From NCBI GenBank assembly GCA_037957365.1, contig JARHVA010002426.1, positions 1,692,001 to 1,756,000 on the forward strand: a DNA stretch of 64,000 nt, in the 5' to 3' direction. A program made the translations under genes and the position numbers. Positions within the stretch are counted from its first letter, which is position 1. Every line of letters starts with the position of its first letter. Source of the stretch: Torreya grandis (Eukaryota > Streptophyta > Pinopsida > Cupressales > Taxaceae). Positions 46,091 through 58,029 of this stretch are shown one piece after another. A model generated the notes under the pieces. It saw only the letters and a program-made list of their open reading frames with translations, did not search any database and was not told the origin of the DNA.

Positions 46091-47350
46091 TTGTTTTATA
46101 TGATGCTTTATTTGCTTCAAATGAAATGAATGGATTTTATATAGTGGTGGATCACACCATATGACATGCTTATATGATATTTTATATTATTATATTTGAA
46201 ATAATTTACTTAGAAGATAATTCATTTTTAGAAACAATTAAATATGGAAAAGCAAAATTTTCAAATATTGTTATTAATGATATTTTGTATGGACCTAAGC
46301 TTAAAAAAAAAATCTATCTTTTTCTCAACTTACTAATGATAATTTCAATGTAACTTTGCTTAAATATTGTTGGTCTATTAGAAATTGATCTAGATCATTG
46401 ATTGTTGAAGGTGTTCAAAATAATAGTTTATATATCTTCTCTCTGTCTACATGTATGCTTTCATCGCATAATAAAAATGAATCTCAGTTATGCAATAAAA
46501 TATTAGGACATGTTAATTTTAGAAGTGTACATGATATATCTATAAATAATCTTGTTATTGGAAATCTTTCTGTCCCCTCTCATCATGAAACTTGTGAGGG
46601 TTTCTTACATGGTAAGTAACATACTAACCCCTTTCACAAAAATCATGATGTGAATTCCTCACATCCTTTAGAATGAATTCATAGAGATGTTGTAGGTCGT
46701 TTGGAAGTTACTTCTCTTAATGTTTCATTATATACTATTACATTTTTTAATGATTATACTAAAATGATCTGGTCTTATTTCATTAAAAATAAATCTGATG
46801 TTTCTTTAAGTTTAAATAATTTAATGTTTATGTTGAAAATGCATCTAATAAATATATTAAGAGATTAAGAACTAATAATGATGATGAATATGTTAGTAAA
46901 GAGTTTGATTATTTTTGCATTAGTTATGGTATTTAAATGGAACTAATAACTCCCTATTCCTCTCAAGAAAATGGTATTGCTGAAAGGAAAAATTGCACCA
47001 TCATAGAAATGGCTAAAATAACAATATTGCAACCTGCAAATGTTCCAAAATTCTTTTGGGCCAAAGACATAAACACTGTTGTTCATATTATGAATAAAGT
47101 CCCTACCAAAGCCTTGCATCTTTCTACCTCTTTATAAATGTGGACTAAGAAGAAACCTAGTGTGGCTCATCTTAGTATTTTTAGTAGTCTTGCTTATATC
47201 TTTGTCCCTAAAGTTGAAAGGAAGAAGCTTGACACCACTTCTTATTCTTGTTTTTTTGTAGGATATGGAGGTAAGAAAAAAGGTTTAAGAGTTTATGATC
47301 CCTCTAAACATTAGAACATTGAGAATAGGAATGTTTTTATTCTTTAAAAA
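46091..47350 (+). pseudogene. Copia B protease remnant, pre-integrase and integrase
   Basis: Fragments include IVEGVQNNSLYIFSLSTCML (46398 on), NLSVPSHHETCEGFLHGK and the IN piece MELITPYSSQENGIAERKN (46937-47137), the latter carrying the catalytic Glu region. Frames change and stops are common. Confidence 0.82.
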
Positions 47351-47579
47351 TCCTTTTATGAGCCATTTGTGGATCCTCCTCAGTGTTCTTTTATTGATGA
47401 ACCCGACTGTCATGTTTCTCCTTATGATGAAATATATGCCCTTGAGGATGTTGATCTAGTTTTGGATAACTTAGAGTCTAAGGAACCCCTTAAGTTTCAT
47501 GTCCAATCTAAAATACCTAAATAGGCAAAATCTCTAATTTAATCTTCTAATGTTGATAACCTTAATAAATTAACTAGAA

Positions 47580-49033
47580 TTTAACATTTTTTTCATACTT
47601 TAATGACTATGTATGAATATGAACCTCAATCTTTTGAGGAAGCCACTCAAGATGATAGATGGAATGTTGTTATGTAAGCTAAATATAATCCCTTAATTAA
47701 AAATTAGACTTGGGACCTTGTCCCTCCTCCACCTAAAAGGCATATTGTCAGTTATAGGTGGCTTTAAAAGATCAAATATAATTCAATTGGTAAAATTGAC
47801 AAGTTTAAAGCTAGATTAGTTGCTCATGAGTTTACTTAAAAACTCAGGATTGACTATGTTGAAACCTTTGCTCTTGTATAAAAAATGAGTACTGTTAGAC
47901 TTCTTATTGCTCTTTAAGTCAAAAATGATTGGGTTATCCACCAAATAGATGTCAAAAATGTATATCTGAATGGTGATTTAGAATAATAAATATATATGAC
48001 TCAGCCTAAAGGTTTCACTGATCCTAATAGAGAACATTATGTATGCAAGTTAAAAAAATCTTTGTATGGCTTAAAACAAGTTCTTCTAACTTGGTATTCT
48101 AAAATTACTTCTTTCTTCAAAGAATTGGTTTTAACTAACTGTTATTGAGATAATGATCTCTTTGTTAAAATTTAAAATGGTCATTCGATTCTAATTATAT
48201 TATATGTTGATGATTTGTTGATTAATAGAGATATAACTAGTTTAATTCATAAATATAAGGATAAATTAAGTCAAATATTTGAAATGATTAATTTAGGCAC
48301 CCTACATCATTTTTTAAGAATGGTTATATTTCAAGATAAAAATTTAATTGTTGTATCATAATCTCAATATGCACATAATCTTCTTGTTAAGTTTAACATA
48401 CTTTATTGTAAATCTACCACTACTCCTATTGAAGTTGGTATTAAAATTGATCCTAAACCTGCATGTGAAAAAGCTAACCCTACTTTGTATAGATAACTTA
48501 TTGAAAGTTTGATTTATCTAACCATTACTAGGCTAAGTATTTCATATGTTGTTAGTGTTGCTTCTAGATTTATGCAGGATCTATATTTGGATCATTAGAA
48601 ATTAATTAAATTTATCCTTGGTTATATTAAAGGAACTATTAAGTATGGTTTATTTTATTTTTTCATTGATAATGCTAAATTATATGGTTATTGTGATGTT
48701 GACCATGCTAGTGATACTTTAGATCATAAATCTACTTCTGGGTATGTGTTTAAGTTTGGTGCAGGTGTTATCACTTGGAGCAGCAAGAAGCAACCTACTA
48801 TCTCTCTCTCTTCTACAAAATTTGAGTAAAAAAGTGTTATGGAAGCTATTAAATAAGCCATGTGGCTATGAAATTTATTGAAATAACTTCATTTAAATGT
48901 TTCTCAGAGTACCATCCTTCACTGTGATGATCAAAGTTGTATAGCTCTAGTAAAAAATCTAGTACAACACCAAAAAACTAAACATATTGAAGTTCATTCG
49001 CATTTCATCCTAGAGAAATTATTCAATGGTGAT
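47580..49033 (+). pseudogene. Copia B reverse transcriptase and RNase H (truncated)
   Basis: Heavily broken RT. The box tatgttgatgat at 48203-48214 encodes YVDD, and KKSLYGLKQ precedes it. The RNase H remnant near 48670-48830 (a YCDVDHASDTLDHKSTSG-like reading) is cut off at 49033, where the sequence jumps into the LTR. Confidence 0.82.
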
Positions 49034-49035
49034 AT

Positions 49036-49311
49036 ACATAGGATTTTACCCCTATTGTAATTATCCAAAAAATAACACAAAATATTCAATTATTCTTGTG
49101 TGTGACAAATACTTATCTGAGACAAACTTGTGAAGAATTTATCTGAGGAGTGAGATGAAGAAGATTTGACGTATTAGGGTGTTTTTACCTCTTTAAGGTT
49201 TTCCTAGGATAAATACTTGTGTAGTGTTTATTGATCCAGGCTCATTATATATTATGTTATGCTCATTAAATCTCTTCTAGATCCATAATTATTACATTTA
49301 ATATTTTATCA
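49036..49311 (+). repeat. Copia B 3' LTR, 5'-truncated
   Basis: Homology to copia A LTR starts at the taggatttta/tagggtttta point (24241 region) and runs to atattttatca at 49311. The U3 part is missing. Confidence 0.88.
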
Positions 49312-49316
49312 CACAA
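49312..49316 (+). repeat. Right TSD (cacaa) of copia B
   Basis: Pairs with 43215-43219. Confidence 0.8.
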
Positions 49317-49835
49317 CATAACTCAATTCATTAGGAACTATTTGGTTTACACCAAAATTTATTCTGGTCACACAATACCACTGACTCATGACTAGGGAGC
49401 TAGTGTCTAATGGTAAAAGTGCCATCTTATTGCCTATAAGGCTTTAATTGGTTACCATTGAAATACCGAAGGAACATCTCACTTGACAACATGCACAACT
49501 TGCATGCACCAATATCTAATATAAGGATGATAATCACTATTAATCTTACCCACTCAGACTCCTACATAGGGTAAATGACCTCTACATCTAGCATTGCATC
49601 AATCTCTATCTTAACCTTGGCACAAAGGATGGGCTTCATCCTATAAGGGCATTTCTTGACTGATCTTGTGCCTTTGATTAGCTTTATGCTCATCTTCCCA
49701 AAGGATGGGTGGGTACCCTTCATATATTGATACTTCACAGGAAACAAATCTTAGAATTCCTTCAAGAGATTCATAATGCATGCTAGTTCTGTGTTAGACT
49801 AATAGGTACCTAGAGTAGCCATCTTTGAGAGGTGG
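49317..49835 (-). pseudogene. Gypsy G2 remnants, copy B (IN end joined to the RT start)
   Basis: 49317-49530 matches the G2 IN C terminus of copy A. 49562-49820 (minus) matches the RT start (FPVKYQYMKGTHPSFGKMS, KVKIEIDAMLDVEVIYPM). About 2.3 kb present in copy A (24775-27118) is absent, with a short gatga-type match at the junction. Confidence 0.85.
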
Positions 49836-51130
49836 GATATGATAGCAAACACCTTCATACTACCTACTAGGGAGATCATGATTTTATTGAAGGATGTGAT
49901 AGGGATCACATGGATACCCATCCGAGGTGAGCCCATCTATCACATAAAGAGTGATGATAGAGATTATTATATGAACCTAATATATAAGGTAGATGGAGAG
50001 CATGCCACATGGCATGCAGGGGGACTTAGGATCAGACCACTGTATGAGAGGGCTCCATAGGATAGATACTTGGTGATGATGATGATTATGGTAGTGACAT
50101 ATTTTGCATTATTAGTCTCAATCCATGGCTGATTTCCATACCTACTATAAGGGGTATTAGTGAATATGCTACTTGGGAGGACTATATTTAGATGGAGCCC
50201 AGTATTACTAGTCCAAATCTATAGGGAACTATGGGATTTTTAGGCACATAAATGGTATGGTATTAGTGTTGGATGTGTGCTTCATTTCTATGCTTTCAAT
50301 CACATATGCATGTTGAGGCCATTTGGGGTACCATGGTAGGGATTTACTCAAGTGGAATTTCTAGTGGGATTTATATGATGGAGGAGGGTAGATGCTTTGA
50401 AAAGTGATAGAGGAGTTACTAAAGATATTGAGTGGTTCAAGGATGCATTAGAGGGTTTTGTGGTGGGAGATGTTATATGGAAATTATATGTGGGTTGGTC
50501 TATATGGGCAGGATACAGGTTCCATACTTTATCACTTTAGAACTAGTGCTAGATATATGGGAGATGAGATGTAGAGATAGAGTTGATCCCATTTGACTGA
50601 GTGTGATGTCAGTTTGGGCTAATATAGGGGATTCTCCCTAAGTTTTCATGATACAAGAGAGAGGATGTAAAGTTTTCACTCCCAAAGCCATAACTGCAAG
50701 ATGTCATATTACATTATGAGGAGAAACGAGCTAGGGTAGCTATAGATGATGCAAGGGTTGTGGATGGGTATATGACACAATTTTAGAGCAAGTATGTAGC
50801 TATAGATTTTAGATGGGTTGATGGGGACTAGAAACCCATGGTTGTGGATCCAAGACAAGTATAGGGTCTAGGTTAATATGGATAGGTAACAACAACACTT
50901 GTAGCATCTCAGGCCCAGGTGACTCAATTATAGGGATAGGTTACTGCACTATAGGTGTAGGTAGTGACATTATAGGGATAGGTTTCTACTCTAACTACAA
51001 AGTAGGATCAAGCATAGGTCTCTCTAGGATTAGTGACTCAGGATAGGAACTCATTGAGATAGAGAGTAAGGGTGACCATAACAATAGTTAGAGGACCACC
51101 TGACATAGTTTTGAGGACACATTACCTAGC
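49815..51130 (+). pseudogene. Plant mobile domain (PMD) protein remnant, copy B
   Basis: Clearer than copy A. VAIFERWDMIANTFILPTRE and IMILLKDVIGITWIPIRGEP are open through 50060 and match the PMD N terminus. They continue with IYHIKSDDRDYYMNLIYKVD. The same frame after stops gives SPVLLVQIYRELWDF, SVGCVLHFYAFNHICMLRP, and later DIEWFKDALEGFVVGD with VIWKLY. The Gln-rich heptad stretch from 50910 has TAG at nearly every Gln position. Function of the TE-borne PMD is unknown; the family is defined by plant MAIN-type proteins. Confidence 0.8.
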
Positions 51131-51301
51131 CACCGTTGAAGATCTTAGATATTATGAGGTAATGGTACTATTTGATCTATCATCAATGATGTGTTATCAT
51201 GAGTATAAGGCCAGCTTGGTAGGGGGTCCATCGATAGCTACTCCTAGTTAGTGGGCATCAATAGTGGGGTTGGCCAAGACATCAGGGGGCTACCCTCAAG
51301 A

Positions 51302-51370
51302 GTAGTACAGGTCTAAGTCTAGATGGTTTAGGTGGTAGCGGTCTAGGTGGTAGTGGTCCTAGTGCCCTAG
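51302..51370 (+). repeat. Left copy of the perfect 69-bp repeat flanking copia C
   Basis: Begins gtagtacaggtctaag and ends agtgccctag, identical to 55841-55909. Copy A of the block has a single diverged counterpart near 28866-28935. Confidence 0.97.
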
Positions 51371-52014
51371 TGTTGAGTTGTGGAGCTAAAAGCTTCACCA
51401 ATGAGTAGATTGCAAGGTTGTTGTATTTACACAATCACTGACATTGGTCAGGGATCGACTGGAGGCTATCGATGTCGGTTATGGATCAGCCGACATTGGT
51501 CATATGCAGGTAGACAGGGACTGATGTCGATCACTTGTGCATTCCAAAAATCTATTTTTGTGGGATGAATAGAATGTTTGCATGATAAGTTTAACTATTA
51601 GTGTTGAGTCCGCGTTTCTATTTTTGGTAGGAATGATTTGAACCTTTGATTAGGAGGTGTATCTAACGGTGGAGAGTGTATAGCTCATGATCCCTAATTT
51701 TATATAATAGGGATAGATCTTCATAACTTGTAATGTATGAGAACAAGGGTGAATCAATTCAAGTAGCTGAATTGTGTTTGTAATTGTGAGAGAGAACTCT
51801 TGAGGGAAAGAGATCTGTACATCTGAGAGGTGTGGGAGAAAGAAAGATTTGTTCAATTGTATTTCCTTCTAGAAGAGTTTAATACAAGTTTTCATTGTTT
51901 CTTGTATCTCTTATTCTTTGCTGATTCTAATTTCTAGTTACTTATACTTCTAGTTTAATTCCATGTTTAGTTTCTTGCATAAAAGTAATCAATTATTCTT
52001 GTTAGATCATGACA
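51371..52014 (+). repeat. Copia C 5' LTR (644 bp)
   Basis: Begins tgttgagttgtgg and ends gatcatgaca before the PBS. U3 (51430-51540) has repeated cgatgtcggt/ccgacattggtc motifs. R-U5 is matched by the internal copy at about 53640-53917. Confidence 0.85.
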
Positions 52015-52016
52015 AT

Positions 52017-52030
52017 TGGTATTAGATCCA
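52017..52030 (+). other. Copia C primer binding site
   Basis: tggtattagatcca, a mutated initiator tRNA-Met PBS. The internal copy at 53920-53931 (tggtatcagagc) keeps the consensus. Confidence 0.85.
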
Positions 52031-52100
52031 AGTTCACTAATAGGGGGTTTCAGATCTATTTAGTGTGTGTTGATTATAGGTCACTCACAGGGGTTTCTAT

Positions 52101-52900
52101 TTGAGTGGGAGTATAGCAATGGCAGAAGAAAGTAAATTAAGAATGGAGAAGTTTAATGGCAAGAATTATCAATTATGGAGGATGCAGATAGAAGATTATC
52201 TATATCAGAAAGATCTGTACTTACCATTGGGTGGGGTTTCAAGCAAACCCATAGATATACAAGATGAAGAATGGAATGTTCTTGATAGAAAGGCTCTAGG
52301 ATCCATAAGGTTGAGCCTAGCATCTTCTATGATTTCCAACTTGTCACAGGCAAAGACAACGATAGAGTTAATGGATACTTTGGCAAATTTATATGAAAAG
52401 CCCTCAGATTTGAATAAGGTATATCTTATGAAGCAATTATTTAATTTGCAAATGCAGGAAGGTGGATCTGTATCTAGTCATCTAAATGATTTCCATGCAA
52501 TACTAAATTAGTTAAATTCAGTCAAAATAGTTTTTGATGATGAAATTAAGGCTCTCTTAATTTTATGCTCTTTACCTAAAAGTTGGCATAGCTTGGTAAT
52601 GGTAGTAATATTGCATCTGATACAAATATCTTGAAAGTAGATGATGTTGTTAGTGTAATCTTGAATGAGGAAACTCGCAGGAAAAGCACGGGGGAAACAT
52701 CAGGTAATGCTTTAAGTATTGAAAGCAGGGGAAGGCAAAAAGAGAAGCACAAGCAAGGGAGATCAAGGTCTAAGTCAAAGATGAGAAGTAGATCCAAATC
52801 TAGAAATGGAAGAAAAATAACCTACTGGAATTGTGGAAAGAAAGTGCATGCAAAGAAAGACTGCTGGTTGCAAGTTAGAGAAGAAAATAAGCATGAAGGT
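52101..52900 (+). pseudogene. Copia C Gag
   Basis: From MAEESKLRMEKFNGKNYQLW, a UBN2/Retrotran_gag-type N terminus. The core is LYEKPSDLNKVYLMKQLFNL. A stop at 52509 and a frameshift near 52605 precede the basic SR/RS-rich tail (RSRSKSKMRSRSKSRNGR) and the knuckle YWNCGKKVHAKKDC, in which the first Cys is Tyr and a Gly is Val. The downstream frame 52631-53566 fuses the Gag tail to protease. Confidence 0.9.
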
Positions 52901-53640
52901 AATGAAGAAGCAAAAGTTGCAGGTATTGTTGCACAAGATGCTTTTACACTTTCTTTGGATAATAGAATAGAATCTTGGGTTGTAGATTTTGGTGCCTCTT
53001 TCCATGCTACCCCAAATAGAAAATTTTTCAATGATTATGTACAGGGAGATTTTGGAAAAGTTTATTTAGGGGATGATGAGCCTTGTAAAATTGTTGGCAA
53101 AGGAAAAGTGAAGCTAAAATTGCAGAATGGCAACACATGGGTGTTGAAAGATGTCATGCATGTACCCATCCTAAAGAGGAATCTGATTTTTGCAAGAAAG
53201 TTGGGGGATGAGTGTTGTACAGTAACTCTCACAGCTGAATCTTGGAAGGTTTCCAAGGGTACACTTGTATTGGCCAGAGGTAAGAGAGTAGGTACCCTCT
53301 ATTTATGTAATTGTATTACTGATTATTCTCCTTTTGTATTATCTACTTCAGATGTAGATGCAAAGTTGTGGCACTGTAGGCTTGGCCACATGAGTGAGAA
53401 GGGAATGGAAGTTCTTAAGTCAAAAGGTAAGCTTTCAGATTTGAAAAGCATAGATCTAGATTTCTATGAGCATTGTATTTTTGGGAAACAAAAGAGAGTG
53501 AGATTTCTCAAAACTAGGTCAACAAAGAGGAAGCACAAGTTGGAGCTTGTTCACACAGACGTGTAGGGACCAGCTCAGGTAGCTTCTATTGGAGGATCAC
53601 AGTATTATGTTTCTTTCACTGATGATGCTACAAGAAAGGC
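52901..53640 (+). pseudogene. Copia C protease, GAG-pre-integrase and IN start
   Basis: WVVDFGASFHATPN is the copia protease site with Phe in place of the Ser/Thr of D-S/T-G. Then come YLGDDEPCKIVGKGKVKLKL, VMHVPILKRNLI and pre-integrase KLWHCRLGHMSEKGMEVL. A TAG at 53564 follows HTDV. The IN core begins (YYVSFTDDATRK) and ends at 53640, where an LTR fragment is joined. Confidence 0.9.
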
Positions 53641-53985
53641 ATGAGAAAAAGGGTGAATCAATTCAAGTAGCTGAATTGTGTTTGTAATTGATAGAGAGAA
53701 CTCTTGAGGGAAAGAGATCTGTACATCTGAGAGGTGTGGAAGAAAGAGAGATTTATTTAATTGTATTTCCTTCTGGAAGAGTTTAATACAAGTTTTCATT
53801 ATTTCTTGTATCTCATGTTCTTTATTGATTCTGATTTCTAGTTACTTATAATTTTGGTTTAATCTCGTGTTTAGTTGCTTACACAAAAGTAATCAATTAT
53901 CTTGTTAGATCCTAACAAGTGGTATCAGAGCTTGGGTTCACTAACAGGTTGTATCAGATCATGTTAGTGTTTGTTGATTATAGGA
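53640..53985 (+). repeat. Internal R-U5-PBS-leader fragment of the copia C family
   Basis: Collinear with 51738-52078 of the same element: gtgaatcaattcaagtagct, the U5 end cctaaca, PBS tggtatcagagc (53920-53931) and the leader ending gttgattatagg. It replaces most of the IN core. The left junction has an atgaga microhomology. Confidence 0.92.
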
Positions 53986-54095
53986 ATCGATGTCAGTCAG
54001 ACAATAATCGATGTCGGTTGGACAGGAACTGACGTATGTCAGGTGGAACTGACGTTGGTCAGGTGCATACTTGGAGATGACCAAGATCGGTCACT
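53986..54095 (+). repeat. Short repeats resembling copia C U3 motifs
   Basis: Repeats of atcgatgtcggttgga and ctgacgttggtcagg type, similar to motifs at 51430-51540 in the 5' LTR. It directly follows the internal leader fragment and precedes pol sequence. Confidence 0.7.
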
Positions 54096-55023
54096 GACAG
54101 AGAATTTGGGCAGACAACAAGCAGTGAATGAGTCTCAAATGCCCATGAGGAGGTCAAAAAGGGTAAGTAAACCTCTAATTCGTTATTCCCCTTCATTATT
54201 CTACTTATTGCTCACTGATAGTAGAGAACCAGAGAGTTTTGATGAAGCAATGCAGGTAGAAACTTGGAAATAGTGGGAGCTTGGCATGAAAGAGGAAATT
54301 GATTCCTTGAAAGAGAACCAAACGTGGGATTTGGTTGAGTTGCCAGCAGGAAAGAAAGCACTGAAGGACAAATGGGTTTACAGGTTAAAGGAAGGTGAGA
54401 ATGGACAAATGAGACATAAGGCTAGGTTGGTAGTAAAAGGATTTGCACAGAAACCAGGTATTGATTTTGGTGAAATTTGTTCTCTTGTAGTAAAGATGAC
54501 TTCTATTCGGACTATATTGTCTTTTGTTGCTATTGAGGATTTGTATCTTGAGCAGCTTGATGTTAAGACAACATTTCTTCATGGAGATTTGGATGAAGAA
54601 ATATATATGGATCAGCTGAAAGGTTTTGAGGTCAAGGGTAAGGAGAAACTTGTGTTCAGGTTGAAGAAAAGCTTATATGGTCTTAAGTAAGCTCCAAGAC
54701 AATGGTATTTGAGATTTGACAGATTTATGACAGAGCATGGCTTCTGTAGATGTCAATCTGACCATTGTATTTATTTTAAGAGATTGATTAATGGTAGATA
54801 TATTATTTTGTTACTGTATGTAGATGATATGCTTGTTGCAGGTTCACACATGCAGGATATTACTGAGCTTAAGGTAAAATTAGCTCACACATTTGCCATG
54901 AAGGATTTGGGAGCAGCAAAGAAAATCCTTGGCATGAGTATTAAGAGAGACAGGAGAAATCACAGTTTGATTTTGTCTCAAGAGGATTATGTGAACAAGG
55001 TGTTGGAGAGGTTCAATATGTAG
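54096..55023 (+). pseudogene. Copia C reverse transcriptase
   Basis: The pre-RT segment (QMPMRRSKRVSKPLIRYSPS) leads into EEIDSLKENQTWDLVELPAG, KARLVVKGFAQKPGIDFGEI, LEQLDVKTTFLHGDLDEEIY, KKSLYGLK, stop (CAA/CAG to TAA at 54688), then LLLYVDDMLVAGSHMQD with an intact YVDD. Stops at 54271 (TAG, in a W-x-W context), 54688 and 55021. Otherwise the frame is well preserved. Confidence 0.92.
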
Positions 55024-55772
55024 GATGCAAAAACGGTAAGCACACCTATGGCTGGACACTTCAAGTTGAGCAAAGAACAGTGTCCTAAATCACATGATGA
55101 GGTAGAGTACATGAGTAGAGTTCCATATGCTTCCACAATTGGAAGCTTAATGTATGCAATGGTATGTACTAGACCTGATATTGCCCAAGCAGTGGGAGTT
55201 GTCAGTAAGTTTATGGCCAATCTAGGGAAGGAACACTGGAAAGCAATTCAGTGGATTCTCAGATATCTGAGAGGGACCATCAGTAGGCATTTATTCTATG
55301 GAGGGTTAAACACTTCTCTACATGGGTATGTAGATGCAGATATGGCAGGTGACTTGGATGGTAGGAGAAGCACCATAGGTTATGTGTTCACTATTGGTGG
55401 AACGGCGGTTAGCTGGATTTCAAAGTTGCATAAGGTTGTTGCCTTGTCTACTACAGAGGCAGAATACATTGCAGTCATAGAGGCTAGCAAAGAGATGATA
55501 TGGATGACACGGTTCATGGAAGAGTTGGGAAAGGAGCAAGAGAGTTGTAGATTGTACAGTGATAGTCAAAGTACAATTCATTTGGCAAAGAATTTAGCCT
55601 TTCATTCAAGAACCAAACATATATAGCTTAGGTACCACTTCATTAGACAGGTATTGGAGGATGGTGAGTTGAAGCTGAAAAAGATCCATACAGATAAGAA
55701 CCCTGCCGATATGTTAACAAAGCCGGTAACAAATGAGAAGTTGAATCTTCATTCAACTTTTGTTGGTCTTTG
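55024..55772 (+). pseudogene. Copia C RNase H
   Basis: TIGSLMYAMVCTRPDIAQAV, then the RNase H core: YVDADMAGDLDGRRSTIGY (Asp), LSTTEAEYIAVIEASKE (Glu), LYSDSQSTIHLAKN (Asp) and, after a TAG at 55624, RYHFIRQVLEDGELKLKK and NPADMLTKPVTNEKL. All catalytic residues appear present. It ends near 55770. Confidence 0.92.
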
Positions 55773-55806
55773 AGATTGAGCTTGAAGATGGAGACAAGCT
55801 AGAGGA

Positions 55807-55840
55807 TGTTGTTGTATAGGTACAAGTGCAGCTATTTAGG
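55807..55840 (+). repeat. Copia C 3' LTR stub (about 34 bp)
   Basis: tgttgttgtatagg...aagtgc aligns with the first 30 or so bases of the 5' LTR (tgttgagttgtgg...aaaagc). It is cut off at the 69-bp repeat. Confidence 0.6.
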
Positions 55841-55909
55841 GTAGTACAGGTCTAAGTCTAGATGGTTTAGGTGGTAGCGGTCTAGGTGGTAGTGGTCCTA
55901 GTGCCCTAG
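55841..55909 (+). repeat. Right copy of the perfect 69-bp repeat flanking copia C
   Basis: Identical to 51302-51370. Confidence 0.97.
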
Positions 55910-58029
55910 GGGTGTGAGAGATGAGATATGATGTATATATTATTTGTAATTTGATATTGGCCTATGTATTGATTATGTGAGATGTATATCAGAGAGAGAG
56001 AGATTGATATATTTTGATATTCATTACCTCATTGATGTATATGATGACTATTTTTTATTACATTGATTATATTGATGTTCATGACTTTTCATGGTTTATA
56101 TTGATGAATTATGATTATGATGTGATGGTGTTCATATAAAATGTTGTGTGTTAATTATTTTTATTGATTTCATAGTGTAGATATTGGATGATGTAGATGA
56201 TGAGGAATATGCATGTATATGATGATGTGTTTGATGAATATATTTGTGGTTTTTGATAGATATGATTTAATGATGTTGATAGGTAGAATAATATTTTGTG
56301 GTGATGATGTTTGATGATAATTTTATGATGTTGTGATGGTATTTTAGGATTGGGTTTGTATTGATTATAAGTGATTTATTCAATTGTTATAAAGTTTATG
56401 TTTTTTTTTATGATTTAGTTAGATAATGGATGGTTAAAAACATGCTATTTCATTTAGACATGTGTTGTTATTTGGTTTAGCATGCACATGATTACAAATT
56501 CTTAATGATGTTCAGATAGGTATAGATAGGTGTGGATGATGTTTTATGAGATATGAGGAGAATGTTCAAAAATTGTGTGTGGATAGATAATGTGATAATA
56601 TTATTGATAGACTGGATGTTCATGATGTGGTGGTTCATAAATAGGATTGTATATGATGATGTTTTGAAATTATTGTAAGGATTTTATTATGTCATACTAT
56701 TTTTATGTGATTAATTATGATTTATAGTTTTTGGATTTATGGTGTATAATGTTATGATCACATTGATGATTGTTAAATGTTTTTATATGATAGGGGAACA
56801 TAATGAAAGCACATAAAGTAGGATTATATGACAAACTAAATGTGAGAAATAAATAAGAGTCATGAGACATATGTCCACATGAACTAATGAATAGAGGCCA
56901 ACAAAAAGGCAAGATGTTTTTGGTTGTCAAGGATCAAACAAAAAACCACATAGTTGGATTTGACTTAGTGAACGCAAGCCTATTGAATGCTTCGTAGGAG
57001 TATGCTTTGATTTATAAAGAAGGTACCTTGATCAATTTGTATCAAGTAAGCTCGTAATCCCTTGATTTTAGAGAAGGATGAAGGGGATAGGTAATAGTTT
57101 GGGTTTTAAATAGGATAGGTGTAACCTGATGTAGGTTAGTTTGCCCCTTCTAAATAGACAAGTCCATGAATTTTTAAGATAATTAGATTAATCAATGCGT
57201 GAAGTCTACCAATGGAACTTATAAGAGCTAATTGTAGCTTAATGTGAGAATATCTAGACTGATTGATGGAAATTTTTAAGATCTGATTGTGAGTTACTTG
57301 CTTTAGAATTTTGTGTTAATTTTGGTCAGTTGTTTTTTGCTAAATTTAATAAGTTGCCCAAGTTTATCAATGCAAGAAGCTTCAAATGATCATTACCTAG
57401 CCATCCTTTTAGGGAGTGGTCCAAAATTTGATTTCTATATCTATGTTTCTAGGGAGTAATCTATTTTTAAGAAACTATTATTTAGTGGGCAACTATCCTT
57501 CAAGGGAGTAGTCTGCAATGAAAGATATGGACATAAGTGATTTTGAATGTGAATGTAGATATGGACAAGTATATGCAGGCTCAAAGGTCCATCTATATGG
57601 GGGCAAGACTTTAGCACAAAAGGTTACTGATGGATAGAGGAAGTGGTTTGAGAGATAATTTATCATGGGATTCCATCTATCGAGAGATGAAAAGTATCCA
57701 TGAGAAACATCTTATGGGTAGATTCAAAGTACCCATACTTAGGACTAGGTCATAACCATGATGGATAATCACATGATTCTATATTGTAATTGATTTTTCC
57801 CCAAAAGGGTTAAGGAGGTGAAAGGCAAGGAAAATATTGTAATCAAGGGATGAGCTTTAGTTAGATACAAAAATAATTTTGATCCCTATTTCAATAATAA
57901 AAAGGATGCAAATGCGAAGTGTTGATAGGCTTAGGTTCTAGTTTGCCCTCAAGAGAGGATAAATGAAAAACTCCTGATCCATACTTATGGGTTATGGTGT
58001 AGGGCCCAATCTAATTGAAATGAAATTTA
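55910..58029. other. Non-coding TGAT-rich region, copy B
   Basis: Collinear with 28936-31090 in copy A (gagatgtatat, tgatgactattttttattac, aataggggaacataat and later blocks). Small deletions occur near 56680. No gene is supported. Confidence 0.7.

Larger units (their letters stand above)
43220..49311 (+). mobile_element. Ty1/copia element B, bounded by both LTR ends, decayed
   Basis: About 6.1 kb with a 5' LTR (43220-43760), PBS, leader, gag, pol and a 5'-truncated 3' LTR (about 49036-49311). It is paralogous to copia A by shared flanks. An internal deletion removes the end of RNase H, the 3' UTR, the PPT and the first part of the 3' LTR. Confidence 0.93.
51371..55840 (+). mobile_element. 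Ty1/copia element C (Tork/Tnt1-like), rearranged
   Basis: A 5' LTR (51371-52014), PBS, gag, PR, pre-IN, then an internal LTR-PBS fragment in place of the IN core, then RT and RNase H, and only about 34 bp of a 3' LTR. It is absent from the paralogous block, so it inserted in copy B after duplication. The flanking duplication is 69 bp instead of the normal 5 bp. Confidence 0.9.
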
